A DNA stretch of 39,807 bases from an uncultured Bermanella sp. Lineage in GTDB: Bacteria > Pseudomonadota > Gammaproteobacteria > Pseudomonadales > Oceanobacteraceae. Made by a program: the position numbers and the translations under genes. Every line of letters begins with the position of its first letter. Position 1 is the stretch's first letter. Location: assembly GCA_913058575.1 (NCBI GenBank), contig CAJXRF010000052.1:1-39807 (forward strand), written 5' to 3'. The notes below the pieces were generated by a model, which did no database searches, had not been told where the DNA came from, and was given only the letters and a program-made list of their open reading frames with translations. Positions 15,617 through 23,332 of this stretch are shown here, piece after piece.

Positions 15617-16255
15617 ATGTTCAATAAAATCATGTCAGCTTTGATGCTCTTTAGCGGATTGCTGTTAGTGGTGTTTGTGTCGTGGTACTCAGGCGGCAGC
15701 AAAGTGCTTTCCAGCACGGAGATAAACCAGTTGTTAGAGAAAATACAAAGCCAGCCGCAAACCCCTGGTGGGCAACACGATATTGCTGCGTTAAAGCAAT
15801 TTTTACACGAAGATGATGGCCAGCCATTTTATACCGTGAATTTGTACAAGTATTACGCTCATGCTCAGTACCAATACGGCACGGATATCCCTCTAGAATC
15901 CCAAGGCAGTGGCCGCGAAGCGTTTGACCGGTTTAGTCAGGTTATGATTGGACTACTGGTCAAACATGCCAGTCACCCCATATTTGGCAGTGAATGGATG
16001 AGTAAAAATATAGCAGAGTGGGATCGATTGGTGATTGTGCGGTACCGCAGTCGCCGTGATATTGCCCAAATATTTGCAAGCGACGCATTTGCACAGGCCA
16101 GTGTCCATAAGTGGGCTGGGCTAGAAAAAAATCAACGATATTTGGTTCAGGGTTTACACATACCAGAGTTATATTTTATCGCGATGTTCATGCTTTTTCT
16201 TATTGGCATCGCGCTGTATAGAAGATTCAGAATATCAGGCAAGAGCAGCCGTTAG
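15617..16255 (+). CDS. Membrane-anchored protein, likely HxlR-regulon member
   Basis: A 212-residue protein from the ATG at 15617, which follows a GGGGGCGGA ribosome-binding region. Frames opening upstream would begin inside the operator. Predicted membrane helices lie at both ends, about 4-22 and 183-203, flanking a soluble region. That region, with PFYTVNLYKYYAHAQY, GREAFDRFSQVMIGLLVKHASHPIFGSEW and DRLVIVRYRSRRDIAQIFASDAFAQASVHKWAGL, resembles the DUF1330/EthD-like ferredoxin-type dimeric barrel fold. Such domains occur in small-molecule oxygenases and binding proteins. Its divergence from the HxlR gene and the shared operators suggest it is the regulator's target. Function is unknown. Confidence 0.7.
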   Translation: MFNKIMSALMLFSGLLLVVFVSWYSGGSKVLSSTEINQLLEKIQSQPQTPGGQHDIAALKQFLHEDDGQPFYTVNLYKYYAHAQYQYGTDIPLESQGSGREAFDRFSQVMIGLLVKHASHPIFGSEWMSKNIAEWDRLVIVRYRSRRDIAQIFASDAFAQASVHKWAGLEKNQRYLVQGLHIPELYFIAMFMLFLIGIALYRRFRISGKSSR

Positions 16256-16268
16256 ATGAGCCAATAGC

Positions 16269-17048
16269 CTAATCTTTACTATATAAACCAGCTTCAAAAT
16301 TCTTAAAGTACTGATCATACCGGCCGTTAGCCTTCATTTTTGCTAGAGCTTTATTAAAGCGTTTAACCAGTTCTTCACTGTTTTTAACTTTCTTAGGAAA
16401 TAACAGGTAACTTAAGTTATTCAGAAAGGGCTTGGGGTGGTGAGTGATTTTGCTTTGTTCCTTTAGCGTGAAATTTTTTTTAAGCGCCGCGTAACCCACA
16501 TTAATTTCCATTGGGTGAAGTTGCACTCGGCCCCTTAGTAGTTTCATGAAATTTTGTTTGGGGTGTTTAATAAGCACCATCTCTATCAAGCCCTTTTTAA
16601 GGGCTTTATCCAATTCTGGTCCATAACTGTATGCTTGGATGCCGCCCATTTTCATGCCGTATAAATCGTTAACGGTGTTCCAATTAAAATCCAATGACTT
16701 GTTATGAAAAAATACGAACTGCTCGTTTAATAAGGCGTCGCTGTAAATGAAATCGTTTTCTCGCTCCGCTTTATGCATCCAGACTCCCGTGGCCGTGAAC
16801 GAACCTACAGCAGTGTGTTTATAAGCTCGGGTCCAAGGTAAAAACTTAATGGTTGCCGACATGTCCATTTCAGAAAATGTGTCACTGATAATGTGTGAGA
16901 TTACGCCGTCATGTTTTTGTTCTTGTGATATATAGGGCGGCCAATCCCCCACCGCAATGGTCACAGGTTGCGCAAGAATCAGCTTTGGAGCGCTCAAAAG
17001 TAGAATTAAACACACAAATACATAAGGGAATGACAGGTAATGGCTCAT
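16269..17048 (-). CDS. Periplasmic family-3 solute-binding protein
   Basis: A 259-residue protein with a signal peptide (cleavage after about residue 26, ILAQ) and a bacterial extracellular solute-binding fold of family 3: VTIAVGDWPPYI at the mature start, GVISHIISDTFSEM, then FLPWTRAYKHTAVG, FIYSDALLNEQFVFF and AYSYGPELDKALKKG. This is the stand-alone type common in marine and Pseudomonas-like genomes, often not linked to an ABC transporter. No permease lies nearby. The ligand is not predictable. GAGGTGAG before the ATG is a good ribosome-binding site, and a large inverted repeat (17067-17107) lies just upstream. Confidence 0.85.
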   Translation of the reverse strand: MSHYLSFPYVFVCLILLLSAPKLILAQPVTIAVGDWPPYISQEQKHDGVISHIISDTFSEMDMSATIKFLPWTRAYKHTAVGSFTATGVWMHKAERENDFIYSDALLNEQFVFFHNKSLDFNWNTVNDLYGMKMGGIQAYSYGPELDKALKKGLIEMVLIKHPKQNFMKLLRGRVQLHPMEINVGYAALKKNFTLKEQSKITHHPKPFLNNLSYLLFPKKVKNSEELVKRFNKALAKMKANGRYDQYFKNFEAGLYSKD

Positions 17049-17066
17049 AGTGATAACTCACCTCAA

Positions 17067-17107
17067 TTACGCCTACTATTAACGCTACTGGTTAATGGTA
17101 GGCGTAA
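17067..17107. promoter_or_regulatory. 17-bp inverted repeat in the leader of the binding-protein gene
   Basis: Arms 17067-17083 and 17091-17107 pair at 16 of 17 positions around GCTACTG. It ends just before the GAGGTGAG ribosome-binding site of the gene starting at 17048. No U-tract follows on the minus strand, so a leader structure or operator is more likely than a terminator. Confidence 0.6.
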
Positions 17108-17127
17108 AATGACAAGCTTGCCATTTT
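17106..17127 (-). terminator. Possible terminator of the DUF5329-like gene
   Basis: On the minus strand AAAATGGCA and TGTCATTTT form a 9-bp stem (one G-U pair) with an AGCT loop; the 3' arm ends in four T. It lies 66 bases after the stop at 17194. The short U-tract makes it a weak candidate. Confidence 0.4.
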
Positions 17128-17193
17128 GCTCCTTATTCGAAATAAGTGTCTTAAGGGAGATTTTTAATAACTAGATATTTGCTATTAGCCTGT

Positions 17194-17562
17194 TTATTCC
17201 TTCAATAAACGACCACGGTATACCTGTAGCGCTTGCAGTAACCAGTCTTGGCTGTAGATGGCTTTTTGGTTTTCACACAGCACTTGGTATTTATTGCCTG
17301 ACATCTTACTTTTTGTGGCTGAGTATTTAATAAAATCTTCCGCGGTTTTGATGTCATCCAAAAAGTAGTCATATTTTTTCTGAATATGCTTCACCGCTTC
17401 CACCCCTGTGTGCGAAGTGCCATTGCGTTTATATTGGCAGTCAGTGGATTTTACGAATTGTAATAAATGTTGAATCTCTTGCTGAACGGTATTCTGAGGA
17501 ACCGCGTGACTCGTGGTTGTTACTAATAAGCTTAACAATATTAGCCATTTTGAAGTGTTCAT
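17194..17562 (-). CDS. Secreted DUF5329-like protein
   Basis: A 122-residue periplasmic or exported protein with a signal peptide (1-20, ending SHA). The mature part matches my recollection of DUF5329: EIQHLLQFVKSTDCQYKRNGTSHTGVEAVKHIQKKYDYF, then TAEDFIKYSATKSKMSGNKYQVLC, and a terminal WLLQALQVYRGRL. Cys43 and Cys96 could form a disulfide. Function is unknown for the family. It sits upstream of and in the same direction as the binding-protein gene, with hairpins between them. Confidence 0.7.
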   Translation of the reverse strand: MNTSKWLILLSLLVTTTSHAVPQNTVQQEIQHLLQFVKSTDCQYKRNGTSHTGVEAVKHIQKKYDYFLDDIKTAEDFIKYSATKSKMSGNKYQVLCENQKAIYSQDWLLQALQVYRGRLLKE

Positions 17563-17837
17563 GGTGCGCTTTAACCAATTTGTAATCTTTGAAAATAGCG
17601 ATTCTGCCGGATATAAGTGATTTGCTCAATCAAAGGCTTAAAATTTTGTCTAATGGCTTGGGCTGATTAAGTTATTCATTCTTTTAATAGTGCCACGGCG
17701 AACAGGTGAAAATCTTCTTCTGAGCTAATCTGTGTAAAACGGTCGAATATACATATACCTAAAGATTTATTTTGTTGTCACATTTATGTCATGTGAGGCT
17801 TTTATTCTGATCGATCCATTCAGACTTGGACACCACT

Positions 17838-18158
17838 ATGAAACACTGGCTGTTAGCATCTATTATCTTATTAAGTTGGGTAGTAAATGCCCATTCGACA
17901 GAAGATAATTTGAAAACCTTGTCTGAGAAATTTCAAGTTAGCCACACAGTATTATCCGACTATGTAAATAGCTATAACTTCAAATGCCCTGATGAAGTAA
18001 CGACTTTACAATTAACCCATTTGCTTACTCGCCTAAATGTAGATACTGAATTAAGTGTTATGCTCGAGACAGATAAAATGCAATGGCGTGACCTCTACGT
18101 GGAGGCCCGATCTTTAATTGGATGCTTTAGTGAGGGGGCAGTGTCCAGTAGTTATTAA
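17838..18158 (+). CDS. Small secreted protein, unknown function
   Basis: A 106-residue protein from the ATG at 17838 (MKHWLLASIILLSWVVNAHS). The upstream in-frame TTG at 17826 is less likely. It has a clear signal peptide (1-18, cleaved after NAHS or nearby) and a helical polar mature domain with two cysteines (FKCPDE and IGCFSE) that could be disulfide-linked. No family is recognised. It stands alone between oppositely oriented neighbours. Confidence 0.65.
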   Translation: MKHWLLASIILLSWVVNAHSTEDNLKTLSEKFQVSHTVLSDYVNSYNFKCPDEVTTLQLTHLLTRLNVDTELSVMLETDKMQWRDLYVEARSLIGCFSEGAVSSSY

Positions 18159-18201
18159 CCAATTAATATATTTCAAAACTGGGTCCATAACCCCATGCTC
18201 A

Positions 18202-18789
18202 TTAAAGCGCTTGGTGATAATGAGTGGCGTTTTTTCCAGCCTTTAGAGTTTGAACTTGGGGCTTATTGTAGCTCACCATAATACTGCCCAGCTCTTTGGG
18301 AAAACCTATGTCTATTTTCGAACCTTCAGCATTCTTGGCAATAAACCCATCTATTTCAATGACTAGGTCATTGTTAGATTGGTGGTCATTGTGGTGCTTG
18401 TCTTGATGTTTTTGCATGACTTGTTGGGCCAATGCTTTTTGCAACTTTGATTGCAATTGTTGCGGACTAGGCAGTCGGGCCTTGTTTGAATCCATTTCTT
18501 TATCGCCAATTTTCACCGGCATTTTTTTAGTGAATAAAGAATGTAACGCCACGCTCATGGGTTTTAACTTGGCTTGACTGATGGTGGCCAGCTCGGTAAA
18601 TGATTGGGGTTTGCCTTGCCAATTTAACTGAGCCACTAAGTCTTTTAACGATGTGTGCACGCGAATGCTAATGTGATTGTTTTGGCGTAATGTCACTTGA
18701 GCAGTACTCATGTTTAGCCCATGGGCAGTGACTTGTTGGCTGAAACTCAGCACCATAATGAGATTAAGCAGTAGTACAATATTTTTCAT
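18202..18789 (-). CDS. Secreted His-rich protein, unknown function
   Basis: A 195-residue exported protein from the ATG at 18789, which follows AGGAG at good spacing. The frame continues upstream to 18858 but only through a terminator hairpin. Signal peptide 1-22 ends VTAHG. The mature start HGLNMSTAQVTLRQNNHISIRVH resembles the periplasmic lead of HupE-like metal proteins, and a His-rich stretch (QKHQDKHHNDHQ) around residue 138 suggests metal binding. The C-terminus is HYHQAL. It is downstream of the large YHYH lipoprotein on the same strand, but a strong terminator separates them. The metal role is inference. Confidence 0.65.
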   Translation of the reverse strand: MKNIVLLLNLIMVLSFSQQVTAHGLNMSTAQVTLRQNNHISIRVHTSLKDLVAQLNWQGKPQSFTELATISQAKLKPMSVALHSLFTKKMPVKIGDKEMDSNKARLPSPQQLQSKLQKALAQQVMQKHQDKHHNDHQSNNDLVIEIDGFIAKNAEGSKIDIGFPKELGSIMVSYNKPQVQTLKAGKNATHYHQAL

Positions 18790-18845
18790 TACAAGGCTCC
18801 TAAAATGGCTAGTTTGATTTTTTAAAAGAAAACTGAAGATGGCTA

Positions 18846-18883
18846 AAAAGGCTGGCAAGTACAGTGTTACTTGCCAGCCTTTT
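18846..18883. terminator. Strong bidirectional intrinsic terminator
   Basis: Perfect 16-bp stem (18846-18861 with 18868-18883) with loop CAGTGT, A-run on the left and T-run on the right. It lies 21 bases after the stop of the large lipoprotein gene, so it ends that minus-strand transcript. Confidence 0.9.
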
Positions 18884-18903
18884 AATTTAGATACGTAGAG
18901 TCA

Positions 18904-21510
18904 TTAACGACAGTGTGTTGCTACGGTATCGCTACTGCCTGTGGTATCAGTATTGTCTAAACGATAACGAAACGCGTAACAGTTATCTGTGGCGCTGTAG
19001 TCGGTGTCATCAACGCCTAGTTGGCGATACATAATTAATGCCACGTCACCATCACCGATGCTGTTATTACTGTCGCCAGGGGTCACTTCAATAAAGGACC
19101 AAGTATTGCCATCAAATGTCATGGTGCCATCATCGGTTAGGCTCACATCGCTGCCACTCCAAGATAGATCTCTATTTTCACTCCACTGGGGATAGGTATA
19201 AGCGGTGCCCGCTTGATCGGCCACGCCACGGAAACAGCCAATGGAATAAGGGGCGTCGCTTGAGCTGTAATAAATATATTCGCTGCCATCACCGTTAATA
19301 TCGTAAGCGTTGCATTCATCTAATGGGTTACTGCCATCTTGCACGTCGGCGGGTAAGTAATTTAATTCGTCGTAACGGCCCGCACCGTAGTCGGTACCAT
19401 CGGTGGTGAGTACCCCGCCTGCGGTACCAAAGTAAAGCGGGATGCCATCAAACATATACGCCAAAGGCAGTGATGGGTCATGAGTATCCATTAAACAAAA
19501 GGGCGCCGAATGGTAGTGGTAATCTTCGCCGTTACCGGCATGGGCACCACATTGATCCACTTCCCCTAATAACAATGTGTCTCTGTCTGAATAGTCAGTG
19601 CCCACTTGGGCCGTTTCACCGCTGTCGGTTTCTTTGGCGTAATGCAAAATGGGCACGCCATCTACCGAGATGCCAATGGGGTTATGCACATTCACGTTGC
19701 TGGTGACGCTTGATATGTAAGTAGGTTGCAGTGGGAAAGTCCAACTGGTTTCTTCTTCCACTGGCACCCGTCCAATCCACGATTGAATGCCTACATTGGA
19801 TTTATCGCCATCAAGGTTCGAGCGATACGGTAACCCTGTGGCACTGGTGATGGTCATTTCGGTGTCTGAACAACTGACCGAAACCAATTCACTGTAAGGA
19901 GCAAATGCGGCGGTCTTAGTGGTGCAAGTGCTGGGCACGCTGGTGGGAATATAGTCTGTATTATTGGGGTTGTAGCGAATACGGGTTAAATCTAACACCG
20001 CGGTGTCTAAGGTGGTGCTAGAAATGGCCGCATCCAGAGCAACAATGTCGGTACTGGCGGCGGTTAAGCTTAATGTGTCCACATCTTCACTGATGGCGTG
20101 AAGGGTAATGGTATAGGTATTTTCAGTGGCTTCAGCGGAGCACGGTGGGTGATACTCTTGTTCATCGGCGTCACTAATGCCAAAGGTACCAATACTGGTT
20201 TGGCCCTCTGCTAATGAAGCTGTATCGGCAGGAATATCGTAAATCACAATCTGACTACTGGCCTTACTTAAATCACCTTCATCGTCAGGGTTAGGGTACG
20301 TCACCATGGTCACAGCCAATGAGCCTGTGCCGGTGGGGACATTGCTCCAAGAAAGCGGAATCATGGCACCACTGTCTTTGCCATCGCATAGGGCGCTTAA
20401 CGGTAAAATGTAATCACTCTTTACGGCGTCACTGGTTAACGTAAAGTCGGTGCTGGCGTCTTCTTCTATGGTGGTGCGAATCAGAATTTCGTTATCCAAT
20501 ACTAAATTGGTGCTCCAGATAAATTGCGCATCGTTATCGCTGTCATCAAAAATGTCAGTGAAGTTTGTGTAAGACGCTTTGTTATCCACACCGACGGTGT
20601 CGTTGGTGTAAGTACTGGCCGAGGGCCAATCGCTGTCGTCATAAGATTCGGCCATCCAGTTATCAGGGCGCGCCCAATGGGCACCATAGACACTGTCTAA
20701 ACTACTTGGGGCATCGGTAGAGCAACCGCTAGAAAGGCGGCTGTTGTTGCTGGTGGATAAACAGCTAGTGTCGGTAATTGGGGCGGTGTAATAGGTTTGC
20801 GCTTTCCAAGTGGAATCGGTGATGCTTATAACAGCGTCATCGCTGTCTTTAAATACCGCCACCATGCCGCCATCCCCTGGGTGATAAGTATCTCCTTGGC
20901 CGTCTTCTGTGCCGCTGCCTAAGTTTTCTTCCCAGTCCACTAATAACATGGCCACAGTGAAGGGGCGGTTTACTTTAAAGCGTACAATGTTGGAATTAAA
21001 TTCGGTGAAGGGCACTGGGTCTTTGCCCACGGCAGTGCCGTTTATGTACATTTCAAAATAGTTATCGGCAAATATGTAGGCGGTGATGATTTCACCATTG
21101 CTGTCTATCTCAATAATGTCGCTGTCATCCAGTGCGGCAACCGCGTTGGCTGCGCTGGCATAACTGTGGCCGCTTACGTAGCTGTTATATAAATCTGAGG
21201 CAAACGGCATGGAATCGTCTGTGTATAACACATCGGCGGGCACTACCCAGTCTACGCTGTCGCTGTCGGTCACTGTGCCCAGCGGGGCGATTCTGCCCCC
21301 AGAGGCAAATAAATTGGTCGTAGTAGTGGTCGGGTTGTTACTTAAAACTAGGGTGGCGCTCACATCTGTATCGGTATCAGTGGCTGTATCGGTATTAGGG
21401 TCAGGAGGGGTACCTGGGTCATCGCTTGAACTGGATGAACTGCCGCCACAACCCCCCATGGCCAGTAGCATTATTGTGAATATTGCCCCTATCGGCTTCA
21501 TATGTTTCAT
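18904..21510 (-). CDS. Large lipoprotein with PEBP-like and YHYH regions
   Basis: An 868-residue protein from the ATG at 21510, which is preceded by AGGGTAGG. A lipoprotein signal (LLAMGGCGGSSSSSS, Cys near residue 21) is followed by a low-complexity D/T linker. A region at about 60-350 contains NYFEMYINGTAVGKD and a DGQGDTYHPGDGG loop and looks like a beta-sandwich. Next is a PEBP/YbhB-like domain (about 350-500): FTLTSDAVKSDYILPLSALCDG, then PLSWSNVPTGTGSLAVTM. Last is a YHYH-type domain (about 520-868) with CGAHAGNGEDYHYHSAPFC and PLAYMFDGIPLYFG. Many Cys fit disulfides in an exported protein. The acidic, Thr/Asp-rich composition suits marine surface proteins. Function is unknown. Confidence 0.75.
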   Translation of the reverse strand: MKHMKPIGAIFTIMLLAMGGCGGSSSSSSDDPGTPPDPNTDTATDTDTDVSATLVLSNNPTTTTTNLFASGGRIAPLGTVTDSDSVDWVVPADVLYTDDSMPFASDLYNSYVSGHSYASAANAVAALDDSDIIEIDSNGEIITAYIFADNYFEMYINGTAVGKDPVPFTEFNSNIVRFKVNRPFTVAMLLVDWEENLGSGTEDGQGDTYHPGDGGMVAVFKDSDDAVISITDSTWKAQTYYTAPITDTSCLSTSNNSRLSSGCSTDAPSSLDSVYGAHWARPDNWMAESYDDSDWPSASTYTNDTVGVDNKASYTNFTDIFDDSDNDAQFIWSTNLVLDNEILIRTTIEEDASTDFTLTSDAVKSDYILPLSALCDGKDSGAMIPLSWSNVPTGTGSLAVTMVTYPNPDDEGDLSKASSQIVIYDIPADTASLAEGQTSIGTFGISDADEQEYHPPCSAEATENTYTITLHAISEDVDTLSLTAASTDIVALDAAISSTTLDTAVLDLTRIRYNPNNTDYIPTSVPSTCTTKTAAFAPYSELVSVSCSDTEMTITSATGLPYRSNLDGDKSNVGIQSWIGRVPVEEETSWTFPLQPTYISSVTSNVNVHNPIGISVDGVPILHYAKETDSGETAQVGTDYSDRDTLLLGEVDQCGAHAGNGEDYHYHSAPFCLMDTHDPSLPLAYMFDGIPLYFGTAGGVLTTDGTDYGAGRYDELNYLPADVQDGSNPLDECNAYDINGDGSEYIYYSSSDAPYSIGCFRGVADQAGTAYTYPQWSENRDLSWSGSDVSLTDDGTMTFDGNTWSFIEVTPGDSNNSIGDGDVALIMYRQLGVDDTDYSATDNCYAFRYRLDNTDTTGSSDTVATHCR

Positions 21511-21713
21511 ACTGCCTACCCTTATTTGATTAAATTCTTTAACTATCAAGGTTAGCTTACAAGCCAAAAATGGGGGAAATATGAAGATTCTAAAAGGGCT
21601 TGTGTGCCTTTAACCATAGGGGCTAGCGGATAAATATAGGTAAATGAAAAGAATATTCTTCAATTAAAAGCCGCAATTCCGTTATGATGTGGCGCTAATT
21701 TTCTAGGGGTAAT

Positions 21714-22262
21714 ATGGTTATGTTTCAAGCGTCATTTAACAAGGTCTGTATGGCTTGGGTGTTATTACTGGCTTCTCAATTAACCCTCGCTTTTGAATAC
21801 ACGCTTGAATTTAGCGAGCCTGAACTACAAGAAAAAATCTCAGCCATGATGCCCGTCACCAAGCAAACCATGATGGCCACCATAGTCGTGGATCAGGCTA
21901 AACTGGAATTGGTGGAGGGCTCAGACAAACTGGCCATTGCCGCAAAATTAAATGCCACCTTATTAGGGGGGTTAAAGGCCACGGGAGACGTGAAAATTCA
22001 AGGCACACTTACTTACAATGCTAAAGAAGGGGCCTTTTATTTACAGAGCCCAGAAATTATCGAATTAATTATTAATGAAATTCCGCCCCGCTTCCATGAC
22101 CAAATTAAACAACTTGCCCAAAAAGGCATGGCTAAAAAGTTGTCGGATCAACCGGTTTATAAACTAAAAGATGACGACATGAAGCAGAACTTGGCTAAAA
22201 GCATGTTGAAGTCTCTGCAAGTGAAAAACAAAACTCTGGTTGCTACCTTGGGCTTATTTTAA
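21714..22262 (+). CDS. Secreted DUF1439-like protein (YceB-type)
   Basis: A 182-residue protein with a signal peptide (about 1-26, ending LTLAFEY). The mature sequence has the DUF1439 pattern: YTLEFSEPELQEKISAMMPV at the start, alternating beta strands VKIQGTLTYNAKEGAFYLQSPEI, and a C-terminal helix with DQPVYKL. The E. coli relative YceB is a lipoprotein, but no lipobox is seen here, so it is probably periplasmic. AGGGG lies 5 bases before the ATG. The GDT1-like gene starts 20 bases after its stop on the same strand, so the two are probably co-transcribed. Confidence 0.75.
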   Translation: MVMFQASFNKVCMAWVLLLASQLTLAFEYTLEFSEPELQEKISAMMPVTKQTMMATIVVDQAKLELVEGSDKLAIAAKLNATLLGGLKATGDVKIQGTLTYNAKEGAFYLQSPEIIELIINEIPPRFHDQIKQLAQKGMAKKLSDQPVYKLKDDDMKQNLAKSMLKSLQVKNKTLVATLGLF

Positions 22263-22282
22263 TAAAGAGTTAGGAAAGCGGT

Positions 22283-22555
22283 ATGGAAATTAAAATATTC
22301 TTTAGTATTTTTACTGCGGTGTTTATTGCCGAGCTAGGCGATAAAACTCAGCTAGCGACGATGCTGTTTGCCTCTGATAAAGACGTCAGTAAGTGGTTGG
22401 TATTCTTTGCTGCCTCTGCGGCACTGGTGGTGGCATCAGGCATTGGTGTATTAGCCGGTAGCTTATTGTCGTCTTACATCAGCGAGCGTACTCTGTCTTA
22501 TATTGCTGGGGCAGGCTTCATGCTGATTGGTGCGTATACTTTATATCAGGCTTAA
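22283..22555 (+). CDS. Half-size GDT1/TMEM165 (UPF0016) cation transporter
   Basis: A 90-residue inner-membrane protein with three predicted helices and the family signature ELGDKTQLATMLFA (about 16-29), the E-x-G-D-K-(T/S) motif of UPF0016. Most family members carry two such repeats. Single-repeat forms of this size are known in bacteria and are expected to dimerise or pair with a second half. Family members export Mn2+ (or Ca2+), so Mn2+ homeostasis is the best guess. No second half is next to it. AGGAAAG precedes the ATG. Confidence 0.82.
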   Translation: MEIKIFFSIFTAVFIAELGDKTQLATMLFASDKDVSKWLVFFAASAALVVASGIGVLAGSLLSSYISERTLSYIAGAGFMLIGAYTLYQA

Positions 22556-22576
22556 TTTTTTATGAGCTTGATCTTA

Positions 22577-23332
22577 TTAAGCCCAATAAAAATGTGGCGT
22601 AGGGGTGGCACTGTAGATCAGTTCAGTTTCAAAGGTGTCACTGAGACGCTCAGCGGTTAATACGTCTTCGACCTTACCTTGCTTTATGAGCTTACTGTCT
22701 TTTAATAAAATGCCGTGGCTGCAATATCTAAGGGCAAGGTTCACATCATGTAGCACCATAATAATGGTGATGCCTTGGCTTTGCAGTTCTTTAAGCAATT
22801 TAAAGAGCCGCACTTGATGACTGATGTCTAAACCGGTAAGTGGCTCATCCAGTAACAATAGTGAATTGCCAAAGCCATTGGGCAGTATTTGTAAAAAGCT
22901 GCGAGCTAAATTACAGCGTTGGCGCTCGCCCCCTGATAACTGTCCGTATGGGCGTGTTTTTAAATGTTCTAATTCAAACCATTCCAGCATCTGTTGTAAG
23001 TGCGCTTCATTCACCGCTTTGCCCCAAGGGTAAGCGGCCATGTTTAAAATTTCTTCACAATTAAAACTAATATCATCATTGTTTTGCTGGCTTAGATACG
23101 CCCGCTGTTGAGCCAAATCAAGCGCTGCAATGCTATCCATGATTTGATTATTTAAGCGAATATCACCACTTGAGGGCTTGCTCATGCCGGCTAATAAATT
23201 CATTAAAGTGGATTTACCGGCGCCATTAGGACCCACGATTCCCCACATTTGCCCTGTTGTAAACTCAAGACTCATGGGCTTTAACAGAGTTTTTCCTAGG
23301 GAGGTTCGGCTTATATTATTGGCAGTTAACAT
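22577..23332 (-). CDS. hmuV: ABC transporter ATPase, haem/cobalamin/siderophore type
   Basis: A 251-residue ATPase for a FecCD-type importer. Walker A is GPNGAGKST (about 34-42), the signature is LSGGERQR, Walker B is LLLLDEPLTGLD and the switch His is in VLHDVNLALRYC. The start overlaps the permease stop as TAATG, so translation is coupled. The sequence is closest to HmuV-type haem ATPases as I recognise it; BtuD-type cobalamin use is the main alternative. No periplasmic binding protein gene is next to the pair. Confidence 0.8.
   Translation of the reverse strand: MLTANNISRTSLGKTLLKPMSLEFTTGQMWGIVGPNGAGKSTLMNLLAGMSKPSSGDIRLNNQIMDSIAALDLAQQRAYLSQQNNDDISFNCEEILNMAAYPWGKAVNEAHLQQMLEWFELEHLKTRPYGQLSGGERQRCNLARSFLQILPNGFGNSLLLLDEPLTGLDISHQVRLFKLLKELQSQGITIIMVLHDVNLALRYCSHGILLKDSKLIKQGKVEDVLTAERLSDTFETELIYSATPTPHFYWA

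Noticed and set aside
18790-18858. Upstream extension of the His-rich secreted protein
   Set aside because: The extra 23 codons run through a 16-bp terminator stem. The ATG at 18789 has a good AGGAG and begins a proper signal peptide.
20582-20590. Further DnaA-box nonamer
   Set aside because: TTATCCACA here lies inside the coding sequence of the large lipoprotein and encodes ordinary residues; a chance match is likely.
21209-21529. 106-codon plus-strand frame opposite the lipoprotein start
   Set aside because: It is antisense to the low-complexity Asp/Thr linker of the lipoprotein, and its Val/Ser-rich translation reflects that composition.
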